In this document: one piece after another, positions 47,743 through 59,700 of the stretch | Layout: every line of letters begins with the position of its first letter | How positions within the stretch are numbered: the stretch's first letter is position 1 | Source of the DNA: Trichuris trichiura | Lineage: Eukaryota > Nematoda > Enoplea > Trichinellida > Trichuridae | Reading direction: 5' to 3' | Assembly (NCBI GenBank): GCA_037903355.1 | Contig: JBAJFE010000042.1 | Span: 558,001 to 622,000, forward strand | DNA length: 64,000 nucleotides | Made by a program: the position numbers and the translations under genes | Notes under the pieces: generated by a model | The model's input: the letters and a program-made list of their open reading frames with translations, nothing else | Databases searched by the model: none | What the model was told of the DNA's origin: nothing

Positions 47743-50173
47743 ATGGCTCGCAACCATCATCCTTCCTCATTGAAACGAAGGCAAACCAGAAAACGTGCGA
47801 GAGAAGGTGCTCATCTCCTTTCCGTAACTGTTTATTGAGCGTTGTTGATTTAGGCGAACTCATTAGCGTTGATCTTTTTCTGCCCAAGTTTTGGAATACG
47901 AAGTTGCTCGTTTGTGGCGTAGGCGAGTTTGGCCAACTCGGCCTTGGTGAGGACCAAGTATGTGTAAACAAGTTTAGTGAAGTGCAGTTCAAAGAGTCAT
48001 TTAACATAATTATGGTTGCCGCTGGAGGAGTGCATGCATTATTCTTAACAGACGCGGGTGCCGTTTATTCTTGTGGCTGCAATGACGATGGTCCACTGGG
48101 TAGACAGTGCTTAGATGAAAACGGCGCCGAAGTCAGCGATGACACAGATTTCACCTTTCGACCTGTTCAGTTTAAAACAGAAGAATTGAAATTGCATGGG
48201 CGAATTGTAATGATAACCGCTGGTGATTGCCATTGTGCGGCGTTAACTGAAAAGGGGTCTGTATTTGTTTGGGGAACTTTTCGTGGAAAAGAAGGACCAA
48301 TTGGTCTTATGATTGATGATACCAGCGGACAGATAATAAAAAAGGCTATCCGACCGCACATTCTTGTTGACTATAGAGTTCACCACATAGTTAAGATATC
48401 ATCGGGTACCGATCACTTGGCAATGTTAGATCGCGAAGGATCAGTTTGGACTGTTGGCGCAACAACAGTCGGTCAACTTGGTCGTCTGCGGGTTACAGCA
48501 GATATGGACTGCACTGGTTATCGGCTTTTGTCTCGTTTATTGACGCCCGCAAAAGTTAATGAAGTGATCAAAAGGCCGAAAGCATTAAAAGTTTATCCCC
48601 TACGTTTCAAAAACGTATTTTCGACTGCTTATGCCGTGTTTGCCCTTTCTTTCGACGACGACGTTATCTGCTGGGGTGTGAACAACTATTTCCAATTGGG
48701 TTAGTGTCGGAATGATCATTTCGCCGTTTAACTTTTTCTTTTCGTTAAGGTATTCGACCAACAGAGGATGGTCGTTTGTTCGAGCCCTTTCCGGTGTTCA
48801 GCAGCAAACTGAACGCCGGAAACCGTTATAATGCATTTGCTGGAGAACATCACATTTTGGCACTTTCAGTCACTGGCGTTGTTTATGGCATTGGCCGTGG
48901 CTTAGACGGACGTCTAGGTTTAGGTCGTTCAGTTGATGTTGAAGAAGATGCTGCGAAAATTGGTCCATTTTCGTCATCATCTGTTTGCGGAGTGGCCGCC
49001 GCCGGAAGTTGTTCCTTCGCCTGGACTGAAGATGGTTTGTCTTTTAATCTTTTCTAGTTCTTTCTTACTTCATCACCATTTTTACGGAAGCAAACGGCTA
49101 TCCAGACAATAAGTTCAGTAAAACTATTATCATTTGAACTACAATTCCGCAGACAGTATAACTAATAATAGTAAGGAAAAGAGCATTATTATACGGAAAA
49201 TGACTTATACATTTTTCATTTGAGGGCTCGTCCGCGTCTGTTAGGCACTAGTTAAGCCACTTTTTGAACTTTAGAAATTAGTCGATGTTATTGAAATCGG
49301 TTAGTCTGTAGCGACTTTTATACTTGCTGAAATAGCAGCAAGTATAAAACAGTTGATACTTATGTCGTTTTTGTATGTTTATGGCAATTTGCGTGCTTCA
49401 AGACTGACGATTGGAAAGAAATAATATCGAATCATGCAAAAAGTTAGGCAACGCTTCTAGCAACTCAGATGCCAATAAAATACTAGCTCATAGTTGGATG
49501 TTTGCATGGAAGAAGAAAAGAAATGGTGAGAAAACAAGGCAAGTTCTTCTAGGAAGCGGTAGGCTTGCAATTTAAGAACAGCAGGTACAATATTTTTCAG
49601 CTTCTGCAAGAACTGAATTGTTTGTTCTCTTGCTAATTCGATTAATCGAAGGTTCGTTGACAGAGCTCTCGGGACCAACCTTGTCTTGTTGAAAACACCA
49701 TTTTTCAAGTTAGTCTTTTATCTCTGTATCTCAACGGTAATATATCCCGTTTGTACTGTTCTGCCGGTTAGGAATTAGTTCAAGCAGTTGTAGATATTCT
49801 GGGCGGTACAGTCGGGATATACCGTCGTTGACGCACACGGATGAAGCCCTGCCCTGTTAGGATATGTTGAAATATGCCTGGAACCGTGCGTACGCGCGAT
49901 GGCTTAGAATTGTAGGAAGCGCAGCTCTTGTAAAAATATTAAACACCGGTGCTTCCGTGAAGTAAAGTTACATTTTAAGTTTCGTAACAATCTTTAATTT
50001 TAGGAAGCGGCTTTGCATGGGGTGCTAATATAGGCGGACTGCTGGGATTGCCTGTGCCTGAGGATGCTGTTGTGAACAAGCCGAAAAGGATACCCTTAAA
50101 CAGGGATGGTAACGTTGTCCAAATAGCCACAAACGGCGTGTTTGTTATGATGTTGACTTCTGGCGACAAATGA
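47743..50173 (+). CDS. ran-3: RCC1, Ran guanine-nucleotide exchange factor
   Basis: RCC1 is the chromatin-bound exchange factor that generates Ran-GTP for nuclear transport and spindle assembly. Four exons join in frame: 47743-47806, 47854-48699, 48750-49034 and 50004-50173. They encode 454 residues, close to the family's ~420-450. The N-terminus MARNHHPSSLKRRQTRKRAR is basic, fitting nuclear import and DNA binding. Seven blade-like repeats follow, with signatures VCGVGEFGQLGLGED, AAGGVHALFLTDAGAVYSCG, ITAGDCHCAALTEKGSVFVW, ISSGTDHLAMLDREGSVWT, CWGVNNYFQLG, GEHHILALSVTGVVYGIGRG and FAWGANIGGLLGLP. Introns are 47, 50 and 969 nt. The last has a GTTTGT donor. The frame is intact. The symbol follows the C. 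elegans RCC1 name and is family-based. Confidence 0.92.
49035..50003 (+). other. 969-nt intron 3 of RCC1
   Basis: The donor is GATG|GTTTGT and the acceptor AATTTTAG, joining WTEDG to SGFAWG. It contains a perfect 14-bp inverted repeat with a 6-nt loop (49316-49349). No coding content was recognised. Confidence 0.8.
49316..49349. repeat. perfect 14-bp hairpin
   Basis: TTTTATACTTGCTG is followed by AAATAG and the exact reverse complement CAGCAAGTATAAAA. It may be the remnant of a small MITE or an intronic stem-loop. No function is assigned. Confidence 0.7.
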
Positions 50174-50355
50174 CAAGATGAACATTAAAAATTTTTCATT
50201 AAATGTTTTTATCCTATTTTGTCATAGAGCCTCTATGGATTGTCTTTCATCATTGGGCAATAAGGGTTTCAAAGGCAAGAAGACGAGAGCGAAAAAACTA
50301 TTCATATTTGATAGCAGCTTTAGTACCATGTATGAAGGAACGAAAATGAAAAAAT

Positions 50356-50361
50356 AATAAA
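50356..50361 (+). terminator. poly(A) signal of RCC1
   Basis: AATAAA in the run AAAATAATAAAGTTT, about 185 nt after the RCC1 stop codon. Confidence 0.45.
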
Positions 50362-51063
50362 GTTTATTAAATCAGACAAGGCTGAGAGAATTAATAAGAC
50401 AGCTTTCAGGAGGCGCTATCTCATACTATGGACGGTATCTGCAAAGCCCCTATCGAGTCTTCTGCTTTTGTTGAAAGTTATAAAAGAAAGAGGAAGGTTA
50501 GTACCCTCGAGAGGAAACTACTGCACGAAAGTGGTGAACTGATAATGGACATAGCAAGCAAGTTTCAACTTTTTCTATCGACGATCTCAATGTTAAATGA
50601 CAAAAACTGATTTACTAATGTAGTGAAATCATCAACATCAGTTAGATCCGCTATCAACATCAACACCTTTATAGCAGTGACAGTAAGAAAACCCCTCTAT
50701 AACTGAGCTGAAAAATTTTCCTGCTTTCAGGGCATTTAGGACTTCCTATTTTAAGCTAAATTGGCTAGAGTAAATGACGAAATTTCTCGGTTGGAATTAC
50801 AAAAATTTAAAAATCCATTTTTTGAAGTCAGCATAGCAATAGTACCTGTTTCATTGGACTTTTGGTTGTATACTTATAAAATAATGTTACGAAGTTGCCG
50901 TAGCGCATCGAAGACTGTTTCCATCGTTTTATAAATGCGAGATCAAGCGGAGCTCATGGGCGCAATCTAAAAGTTGAGCTTTGTAAATGAAACGTAGCAG
51001 TCGGGCATGACTACTGAAGTTCAGTGAAGAAATATTTTTCAGCAAGCGCATTTTTCACAGGGC
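50362..51063. other. intergenic, nothing recognised
   Basis: AT-rich sequence without a supported gene. The short frame at 50428-50610 has no conserved features. Confidence 0.4.
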
Positions 51064-51785
51064 CTTTGTCCAACACACTGCAAAGCAGTTGCCCCTAACT
51101 CTTGACGACGCAACTTTCACCCAAGTTAAAACCAAGCGGCTTCTATCACGCCTTTGATCAATTCTAAAAGCGTATACACCATTAACTAAAACCATATCAG
51201 CATCATTGATGTTGATGTATCGTTTCAGCAGCAAAAATGCATTGCAGGTGTCATGCTCTGTCCGATGTCCATTAAAGGCACATTTTTATTCCCCTTTGAA
51301 GCCCAAAATTCTTATTAAAGGAAAGGCATTACCGCTTTTTCATTTGCTTGGTAACCTTTTATCTTCTTCTCCGCGTAGATTTCCTTCCGCTGCCTGAAAG
51401 CACAGTTTCTCTGATCTGGCAACAGTTTTAATATTTTTCATTTGGTCTTTCCACCTCTTTTTCTCGTTGTTTATATTAGGTGTCAGAAAAACTTCTGAGC
51501 GCTAAGCTTGTGTTTCAAGTCTCATCCACTGCTTAGGTTGGTGAATCTCTTTTGTGTAGACGTAGTCCATTGTGATGGCATGTAGGTGCTATTTCTTTTT
51601 TTTTACTGACACGCTGTAATTGTAAAATAGGGGTATCTCATTATCCCTAAAGTATGGTTTTAGTAAATGGTGAATACGCTTTTAGAATTGATCAAAGGCG
51701 TCATAGAAGCCGCCTGGATTTAACTTGGGTGAAAGTGGCGTCGTCAAGCGTTAGGGGCAACTGCTTTGCAGTGTGTTGGACAAAG
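51064..51785. mobile_element. foldback element with ~133-bp inverted arms
   Basis: The left arm 51064-51196 (starting CTTTGTCCAACACACTGC) and the right arm 51653-51785 (ending GCAGTGTGTTGGACAAAG) are near-exact reverse complements, separated by about 456 bp. Read inwards-out, each arm has the same open frame beginning MVLVNG and containing YAFRIDQRR and VRGNCFAVCWTK, with only a few substitutions between arms. The arrangement fits a foldback/MULE-type element or an inverted duplication. A very loose similarity of the arm peptide to a FLYWCH-type domain is noted but not relied on. Confidence 0.7.
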
Positions 51786-54227
51786 ATCAATTCAATGCTG
51801 CTCCCATGGCGTGGTTCACTGTGTTATGTAGCAAACAAATCAAGGCTGCAAAAGCTAATCATCCTCCCTGAGAGTTCCCTCCGCCAGTGTGCGCCACATA
51901 ATGCTTATCGAGCGGGAGCAAAACCAGTATCCCTATCTTTCAGCGAGAAAATGAGAAGAGATAAGCTCTAAGAGGGGCTGCTTTTGCTTTGATTAAGCAG
52001 TTAGCATTTTGGCAGCGCCCTTTCTGACTACAAATTCAGTTTGTGCAACCGAGTGTTCTGCCTGCATAAGCGAGATACAAGTTTTTACATTTTCTTTGCT
52101 TCCGTGTGGTTAGAACTACCGTTTATGAGGTTGTATTCGTCCGACTGGTTGAATTGAAGATTCGACTTTCATTTTTTTTAGCCCTTTGAACCAGAAGTGG
52201 CTTTCCGACTTCTTTCTTCCTTTTTCCGCCTGTTCACTACTTACTGTCACCTTCACGGCTTTGCGTTAGGTGTTCTAGATATTGTTCTAACCAAAAACGT
52301 TCGTTGTCGCCACCGCCCTTCATTACTCAAATCAAATGGTTATATTTAGGCAAATAGAAAATGAGAAAACTGACCAGTTCGTTAGACAGTTGAGGTGAAT
52401 CGGCTGTAATAGGCACACTGAATCTTCCAGATGCGGAAGTGGAGATGTTAATAGGTATTCCATGTTTCAATTCTTCATTTGAATTTTTTTCTGCCATACG
52501 GGATAGAGTCGACTATTCAAACTAATGTCTGTAGACGGTAGTTTGATCTAGCGGTGATGAAATCATTGTAAAGATAGTTGGGTTGGCTTTTAAAGCTTGT
52601 TCCCAATTTACTTGTTATATACTTCATTAGTTAAGCGAAATTGGTAGCATGTGACGATCTGTCGCGTGTAAGTAATTTTGAAAATATCCAAAGTTCTTGT
52701 ACCATTGTCGGTAGGTTAAATGATGATCTCTGCTTGCGAGTGAGTGGACAGCAACAAGACGTCTGAAACAGTTATGCGTGAGAATTGAATTGCAGTCGAG
52801 AAAACTAACTTTCATAGTTGAGATGTTCGAATCATGGTCTACTCACACACAACCATAATAGTTTATCCTTCTCACGATTGCACAAAAGATTACTCGAAAT
52901 GTGCAAGATTATTTCAAACTTTTATCATTAAGGAAAAGTCTGTTATTAACCTTGGTTCACTGAGTCAGGTGTTCATTTGACGTCTTTTCCAACGCAGTAG
53001 TTAGGACTCATGGACGAAATTTTGTTTCTCACGTCTATTATTGAATGGTTCTTTGCCATCAAAAGGCATAAAGAATAGAGCGTCAGTTAAGGTTGAACCT
53101 GCTAATCATGGCAGTTCAAATTTAGACTTTTTACAGTACACGTTTTCCAGAAAGCAATTGCGCCACCTGCGCGCGTACGCAAAACGTAGCATATATTTTG
53201 GAATGCAAGCTTGAACGTAGACTTTTTTTAGGGTAAAACGAACTAACAGGATAACACAAGGAAAGCTTTAACGTTAAATGCGATGTATCATCTTTGAACA
53301 GTGAGTCAATAGGGGAAGACCTTTCACTGTACAATCGTTCAGTAGTTTCTTTTGTATCAGCTTGCTGGTGTTGCAGTCTCGTTTACTGATGAAACTCGTT
53401 TGAGCCTACCGTACTCATTAAGAGAAATAAAGTTCACTATCTGTTAAAGTAGCGTGGTCAGAGTTTCTTTACCGCACAGATCTGATCAGTGGCTGACTAG
53501 ATGTGTTACTAATTTTTTTCGTACTCAAAAAATTAAGTGACTAACTCCTCAACTTCTGTCCTCTAAACTTTAGCACGACATGTGGAAAACTAAGGCAACA
53601 TCGAGTTCTTGAATATGAGCCGAGGCGTGACTTGCCACCCAATGCGAAAAAAGAAGATGAGATTTTATACTGCTGTACCATTTTTGTAAACGTTAAGACA
53701 GATGTACTTGTTCAGTTTACTCAGGCTAGGCTTGTGGTATGGATTTTACAACATTCTAGAATTGGCTGTAATAGAGAGATGGAGTTATACACTGTTAGCT
53801 TAAGTTCATCGATGTAAGCTTCACCTACATCATAGAAGCGCGAATGATATTTTTTAAGTGCATATGATATCGCTTGCTGTTTTAAAACGAGGACTGGTAA
53901 CAAAGGAGTTTTTCATCTCAAAAACTAAATAGTGTAAGCGGTGTTTAGCTCTTAGTATTTTATACCAGACAGACGCTGTTAAAGAAATTGTTTTTTTAGC
54001 ACTGCTAAGGAACCTTGTTTAGCCGGTTCGGCGAACTGTCTACTAGACTGACTGTCCTGTTGCTCCGTGTAAAAGAAAATTTGTGTCTTTTGTGCCACGG
54101 CGGTGCCGGAAGTATCAGGCGGCAACTCCAAAGGAGGTCAAGTGTCGGAAGAGAAATGTGCGACAATCTTCGAATCCATTGTGTTTCCCGTACCTTCAAT
54201 GCAAGCGCAGGTGCTACATTCCATCAC
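51786..54227. other. gene-poor region before the palindrome
   Basis: This is 2.4 kb without a recognised gene or repeat. Open frames at 51654-51971, 52815-52627 and 53632-53817 are short and featureless beyond the foldback arm. Confidence 0.4.
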
Positions 54228-54380
54228 CTTCGCAAATTCCTACAGGTCACTACACGCATCAGTGACACAAACAGACGCAATTACATTGCAGTGTAGCGAA
54301 ATACTTCGGCGCTACACCGCAATATAATTGCGTCTGTTTGTGTCACTGATGCGTGTAGTGACCTGTAGGAATTAGCGAAG
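54228..54380. repeat. near-perfect 71-bp-arm palindrome
   Basis: The left arm 54228-54298 and right arm 54310-54380 are reverse complements with about three to four mismatches around an 11-nt loop (54299-54309). The arms share GTCACTACACGCATCAGTGA and ACACAAACAGACGCAATTA. As RNA it would form a long hairpin; as DNA it could extrude a cruciform. It directly abuts the left edge of the 6.9-kb tandem duplication. Confidence 0.9.
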
Positions 54381-55246
54381 ACCTGTAGAATTTGTGTACG
54401 TTTAAAGCGGTAAAGGTGACTGAAGTTCCCCTGTATGAGTGGAATGGCGAAAAAATAGTAAGAGTTCCGTAGCGTTCAAGCACTGTTTACGCGGAAGAGA
54501 TACCAAGAATTGAACACGTCGTGGAATGAAAAAAATATGGAATCGCTTCTGGAATGTCGGTGAAAAAGCTAATGAGTGAACAATCAATGAAAAAACGAAT
54601 TAACAGTTTTGCAGCTAAAGAATCTTCAACTTTGCCACGTTAAATAATTTAAAATTTGAAAATACGGTCAGGTTGTCGATAGCTGAACCTGCATATTCTT
54701 CTTATCTGTATTTGGTTTTGGTCGCGGTGCATTTAGACGAAGGATTAGTAATTCAACGCAAGCTCTTCCATGTCGTATCAAGGTAAGCTTGACATTGATA
54801 GTTGCTCTACGTCATCCAAGGTTTCTTACGAAATTGTTTACGTAGTAGTCTGTAGTTAATACTCCGCCTTTCGATTATTGCTAAGTTCTTGCGTAATGTT
54901 TCAGCTGAAAAAACTCGTAGAATTGTTTTTACAGTAGCTACCTTTCTAACTTGCATGAATGTTGTTGATTATGCCTATGTTTCGTTTAAAGTTTTTAAAC
55001 TTATCGTACCTTGTAACAAGATTGTAATTCTTTTCTTTCTCTTTGTCTTTCTAAAAAATAGTGCAATTCGATGCTATATTCTTTCGTCAGTCTGATCCAT
55101 AACTCTCTATAGAACAACTATAACACTATAAGTACTTATTGCGTAACTGAAGTACGGAATTTCGATCCCGTGAAAACTTTCATTAAGCGCAGCTTCCAGG
55201 AGGGCACGGTTCCCGTCTTCAGCGCAAGATTAGTCTGTGCTAGTGT

Positions 55247-56920
55247 TCCCACTGAGCAACTGCATTCAATTTCGTACGTAATACCATGCGGTTATCCGCT
55301 GAAACTAAGGGGTTGTCGTTCAGAATATGGGACAGATATTGGGTGATCTTTTTGAACTCTAATTGAAATTCAAGTGGCTTTCCCAGTTGTTTCATCTTTC
55401 CCGTAATCTAGCGATATCGTGGAAGAATCAAGTAAGGCATTGGTGTTCACCCCTCTGTAGAAAACTGCCGACGGCTGAATCTTTTATCAGTGATCTGTTC
55501 TATCAGGTTTGTCGAAAATCCGTCTTCCTTGAACGTCTTTTAGAGATAATTTAGTTCTTCGAGAATGAATTCATTGTGCTGTATTAACTTTGAACTAATA
55601 CGTCTTGTATAGAGTCCGTAGTTACGGCTCAGAGAGAGTAATAGAGCAGGATCAGGTACGCATCTGAAGCATAGCTTTGCTAGATTTCGCGCAAAAGCTT
55701 TCTCCTTCTGAAAATCGCTTGTTTGTAATACAAATATTTCATAATTTAAATATGCCATTTTTCATGTTTCAATTGTTTCTTCTTACGGAATTCGTCCCGT
55801 TAAAATACAAAACTTTTAATAAGATTCCGTAGGTTTCAGGCCGCGTGCGACCCGTCCTCAGCGGTGCTAAAATTAATGACATTAACAGTACCAAACTAAT
55901 TATTATATCGGTGTGGAGACTCGAGTACGCACCGCATTCTCATAGTCGAGCTCGCTGACCTGTAAAAGAAAATTGCGGATCAAAACACGGCAGAGAAGAA
56001 AACAGAGGTGACGCGAAAGAGTTCCCGATTCGACAAGGAAGCCTTCGGTGACGTTTGCGGCCTGCAATTTATTTCGTTCTCGTAGCAAATAACCTCGAAG
56101 AGAATGTCGACCGATGGAGTGTGAATTAGGCGGGAGAGAACAGTGTTTTCAGCGTATAGGGACAAAAGGGTTGGCTTTGTCTTGCTGCAATTTATTAGAG
56201 TACGAACTTATAACCATTCTTTACCTTTCCATTTTTTCATTGACTGATTGGTCAAATTATTCACCCTGTAGCTGAGACTGTAATCATTTTCACGTTCAAT
56301 GTGATTCTCCATATGCTGTAGAACAGCGCAATTTTGCGATGCAGTTCTTTCCGCACAGCAGAATTTTCTTATCACCGTTTATGATTTTCAAAAATAGCAA
56401 AAATGAGGGATCATGGTTGGGTTGTTTATTGGCCGCGTCGGTTTAGTAATTCTTGCAGACTGAATTTTTGTTAATGATGAATGTACGTATGTAATTTTTT
56501 GTTATAATGCTCAGTGTGTTAAACCGACAAGACATTGCTCCTCAAATGAGTAAATTTATACCAGATTAAATGTTTCTTATCTTCTTTGAATCGCTCACTT
56601 ACGTTTAGCTCAGTTTCTTCTGCATAAAGGTTCGAACAGCTGCTGCATTCAACTACGTACAAGATGCTTTAACGTTTGTCCTCCGAAACTAAGAGTTTGT
56701 CGCTTCAGATTATGGAGTTGATATTGGGTGACCTTTTTGTTCTTTAAATAAAATTTAGAGACTTTCCTAATTCCCTTATCTTTTCCTCTAATGTACCGAT
56801 ATCTGGAAAGATCGTTTACGGTTATGGTTTTCATTCCGCTGTTTTTTTCAGTGATCGTTAGTGTGAGATTTGTTAAAAATCTGTCTTCCTTGATCGTCTT
56901 TCAAAGATCATTTAGCTGAA
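55247..56920. repeat. diverged internal repeat pair within unit 1
   Basis: Two segments, about 55247-55555 and 56632-56920, share a diverged 300-bp sequence. Shared blocks are a CTGCATTCAA start, GGGTGATCTTTTTGAACT versus GGGTGACCTTTTTGTTCT, TTTCATCTTTCCCGTAATCT versus TTATCTTTTCCTCTAATGTA, and AAAATCCGTCTTCCTTGAAC versus AAAATCTGTCTTCCTTGATC. The same pair recurs in unit 2 near 62195-62490 and 63570-63860. This indicates an older duplication before the 6.9-kb one. Confidence 0.65.
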
Positions 56921-56939
56921 TGGGAAACGAAAGGCTCAG

Positions 56940-59700
56940 CAACAGCGGCCTGCTTTTCTGAGCGATCGCTTTCCCTTTCGATGCGATATGGAAAGTAGCG
57001 CCAGAAACATAATCCTGAAATGTTCTATATTTTAGACAGCTGTGTTGGTTCCTGTACGACTCCTCGACGCCATTATATCTGTTGATGGCCGTGATCGTCT
57101 AAAGTTGCTCTTCTAAAACCTGGAGGCACCTAGAAGACGTAGTTTAACTGGCGAATAGTATGCGCCTATAGTTAAGCGGAGCCATATTCCTAGTTTTCAG
57201 AGGCCAAGTAATGAACGGAAAGCCGAAAATATGAAAAACTTCTCTTTTTACATTTTTCGTACAGTAGATGAACGAAAAGCAGGTGGCGATAGTTTCAAAA
57301 ATACTCACAGGCCGTCCCCTGCGCGTTGGAGAAATCTTTTGTCGGCGAGATGGCTACAGTGGACCTTGTAATGGTCCTGCGGAATGGGAACGGAAGTGCC
57401 GACCGGTAACGAGACTGTTTTCCTGCGCGATGGTTTCATTTGAAACCAAACAGAGAGCAGCGGGCAGAAAAGTATTCCTGCATCATTCCTTTTTTTAAAT
57501 AGCTACTTTGGGTCGCGTAGAAACTTTGGAAGCTATAGATTTCGTTCGTTCCCCTGGCGGTGTTCGACGCAAGCCGCTCTTTTATACATTCAGCGCGCAT
57601 GGAGGAAGGACTTTAGCTAGCGAATATTATGTCGCTATACTTATGGAGAGCAATGTTGAGATTTTTCGTCGCTCGTTTGGACAATCCGCGGCCGAAAACA
57701 AGAAATAGTTCTTTTTTTACATTCTCGTACAGTAGGTGAACGAAACGCAGGTACCGATATTTTCAACAATACTCGCAGGCTGTCCGCTGCGCGCCGGATA
57801 GGTCTTTCGTCAGTGAAAAAACCGTAGAGCCGCTATGATGCTCCTGCAAAGTGGGAGCAGGAACACGGAGGGGAACTCACCCTGTTTTTGCGCGTGATCC
57901 CATCATCTGAGCAGAAATGCAAAGTGGTCGCAGAAACCAAATCATGCACCGTACTAGCTTTTATACAGCTGTGTTGAGTCGCGTACGAGTCTTAGAAGCT
58001 GTTAGACTTCCTGATGGCGGTGTTTGACTGAAGTTGTTTTTCCTTGCCCTGGGGGCACGGTAATGAAGAAATTTAACTGCTGAATATTATGCGCGTATAC
58101 CTACGCAGAGCTATATTCCTGTTTTTTGGAGCTCATTTGTGCAACGGGAGAGCAGAAACATGAAAGCGCGTCTTTTTGCATTCTTCGTACAGTAGATGAA
58201 CGAAAAGCAGGTACCAGTATTTTCAAAATTCCTAATTAGGCGTCGCATGCGCGGAGAAAAAGTTTTTCGTGAGCTAGAGGGCTGGAGCAGCGCCGTAGCT
58301 TTCTTGCGGAGTGGGATTTGATACGCGGACCGATAGGGAGCCTGTTCTTCTGCGCGATGGCTTCATTTGAAACTAAATCGAAAGGAGTGCTCAAAAACGT
58401 GTTCGGTGCATCCTTCTTGCTGTTAAATGGATGCTCTGACTCGGATAGAGACTTTGGAAGCTGTAAGTTTCGTTTGTCACGGTGATCGACGAAAGACGCT
58501 CTTCTATACACTGGCCGCGCATGGACGAACAAGTTTACGCAGCGAGTATTATGTTCCTATACTTATGGAGAGCAGCATTCGGACTTTTCGAGCCACGGGA
58601 GGCTGGAAATAGGAGAAATGACTTTCTTCGTACAGTAGATGTACTAAAACCAGGTACCACTTTTTTCAAAAATACTCAGGCCTTCCTCTGCGCGCCCGAC
58701 TAGTGTTTTGTGCACGAGAGCGCTTCAGTAGCGCAGTATCGGTTCTCTGTTATGGGAACGGAAACGCAGAACTATAATGAGCCCCTTTTTTTTGCGCGAT
58801 GGCTTCATTTGAATCCAAATCTAACGCAGCCGGCATAAACGTATTTCTGCATTATTCTGGCTTCTGGAAGCTATAGGTTTCGGTGGGTGGGGCGGTGTTT
58901 GACCAAAACCGATCTTGTATAGCCTGGGCGCGCATGGACGAAGTAGTTTAAGTAGGGAGTATCATAGGCCCATACTTATAGAGAGCATAGTTCGGATTTT
59001 TCCGAGGTCGTTTGGGCTACGGGATGCTATATGGGTTTTAACGTACAGTAGGTTAACGATAAGAAGGGAGTAGTATTTTCAAAAATAGTCACTAGCCCTC
59101 AAACGCTCGCAGGAGAACGGTTTTATTTTCGAGACGGCTACAGACGCGTCAAACCTCTTCTGCGAAAAAGGATAAGGAAAGGCTGAGCGTGAACGAAACA
59201 GTTTTTTGCGCCATCGCTTCATCCGAAACGAAATGGAAAGTTGCGGGCACAATCGTATTCATTAATGCGTATAGCCAACAGATGGCCGTGCTGTCCCGCT
59301 ATGGAGCTTTGGAATCTGCCAATTGTCTTGATAGTGGTGCTCCAATGGAGCCGCACTTGTATATTCTGAGGGGCGCATGCAGGAACTTTTAACTGGCTAA
59401 TATAGTGCCCCTATACTTAGGGTTAGTGCCATTCCGATTTTTCAGTGCTTGTGCGAGCAACGGACAGCTGGAAATATGATAAAATGCTAGTTTTTGGATT
59501 AATGGTACAGTAGGTAAAAGAAAAGCAGGTACCAGTAATTTCAAAAATAGTGATGAGGCCTCCGGAGCGCGTGGACAAATTTTTTTGTCTGCGAGAAAGC
59601 TACCGGAGGCTGCGTGAAACCGTTTCGCGTCACAAAAAGGTGGGCCAAACAGACGCGGAACGTCTTTTCACTTTTGCGTCAAAAGAAGGCACGTCAAAAT
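56940..59700 (+). repeat. array of degenerate ~0.41-0.47-kb tandem monomers
   Basis: The phrase CGTACAGTAGATGAACGAAA, or a close variant, recurs at about 57257, 57728, 58187, 58629, 59042 and 59507, a spacing of 413-471 bp. A partial monomer (about 56940-57256) precedes them. Each monomer then contains AGCAGGTACC...TTTTCAAAAATA, a GCGCGATGGCTTCATTTGAA block, a TTTGGAAGCT block and a GAATATTATG...ATACTTATGGAGAGCA block. Two monomers keep partly open frames, with peptides such as RVETLEAIDFV and SEYYVAILMES (57508-57708) and RIETLEAVSFV and SEYYVPILMES (58427-58612). The others carry stops. This is either a satellite-like array or a decayed repeat-protein gene. Confidence 0.85.

Noticed and set aside
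54015..54327. Three overlapping plus-strand frames ending in the palindrome
   Set aside because: Mutually overlapping frames without conserved features, interrupted by the palindrome.
56940..59700. CRISPR-like spaced repeats
   Set aside because: The period is over 400 bp with diverged monomers in a eukaryotic genome; no short direct repeat with unique spacers.
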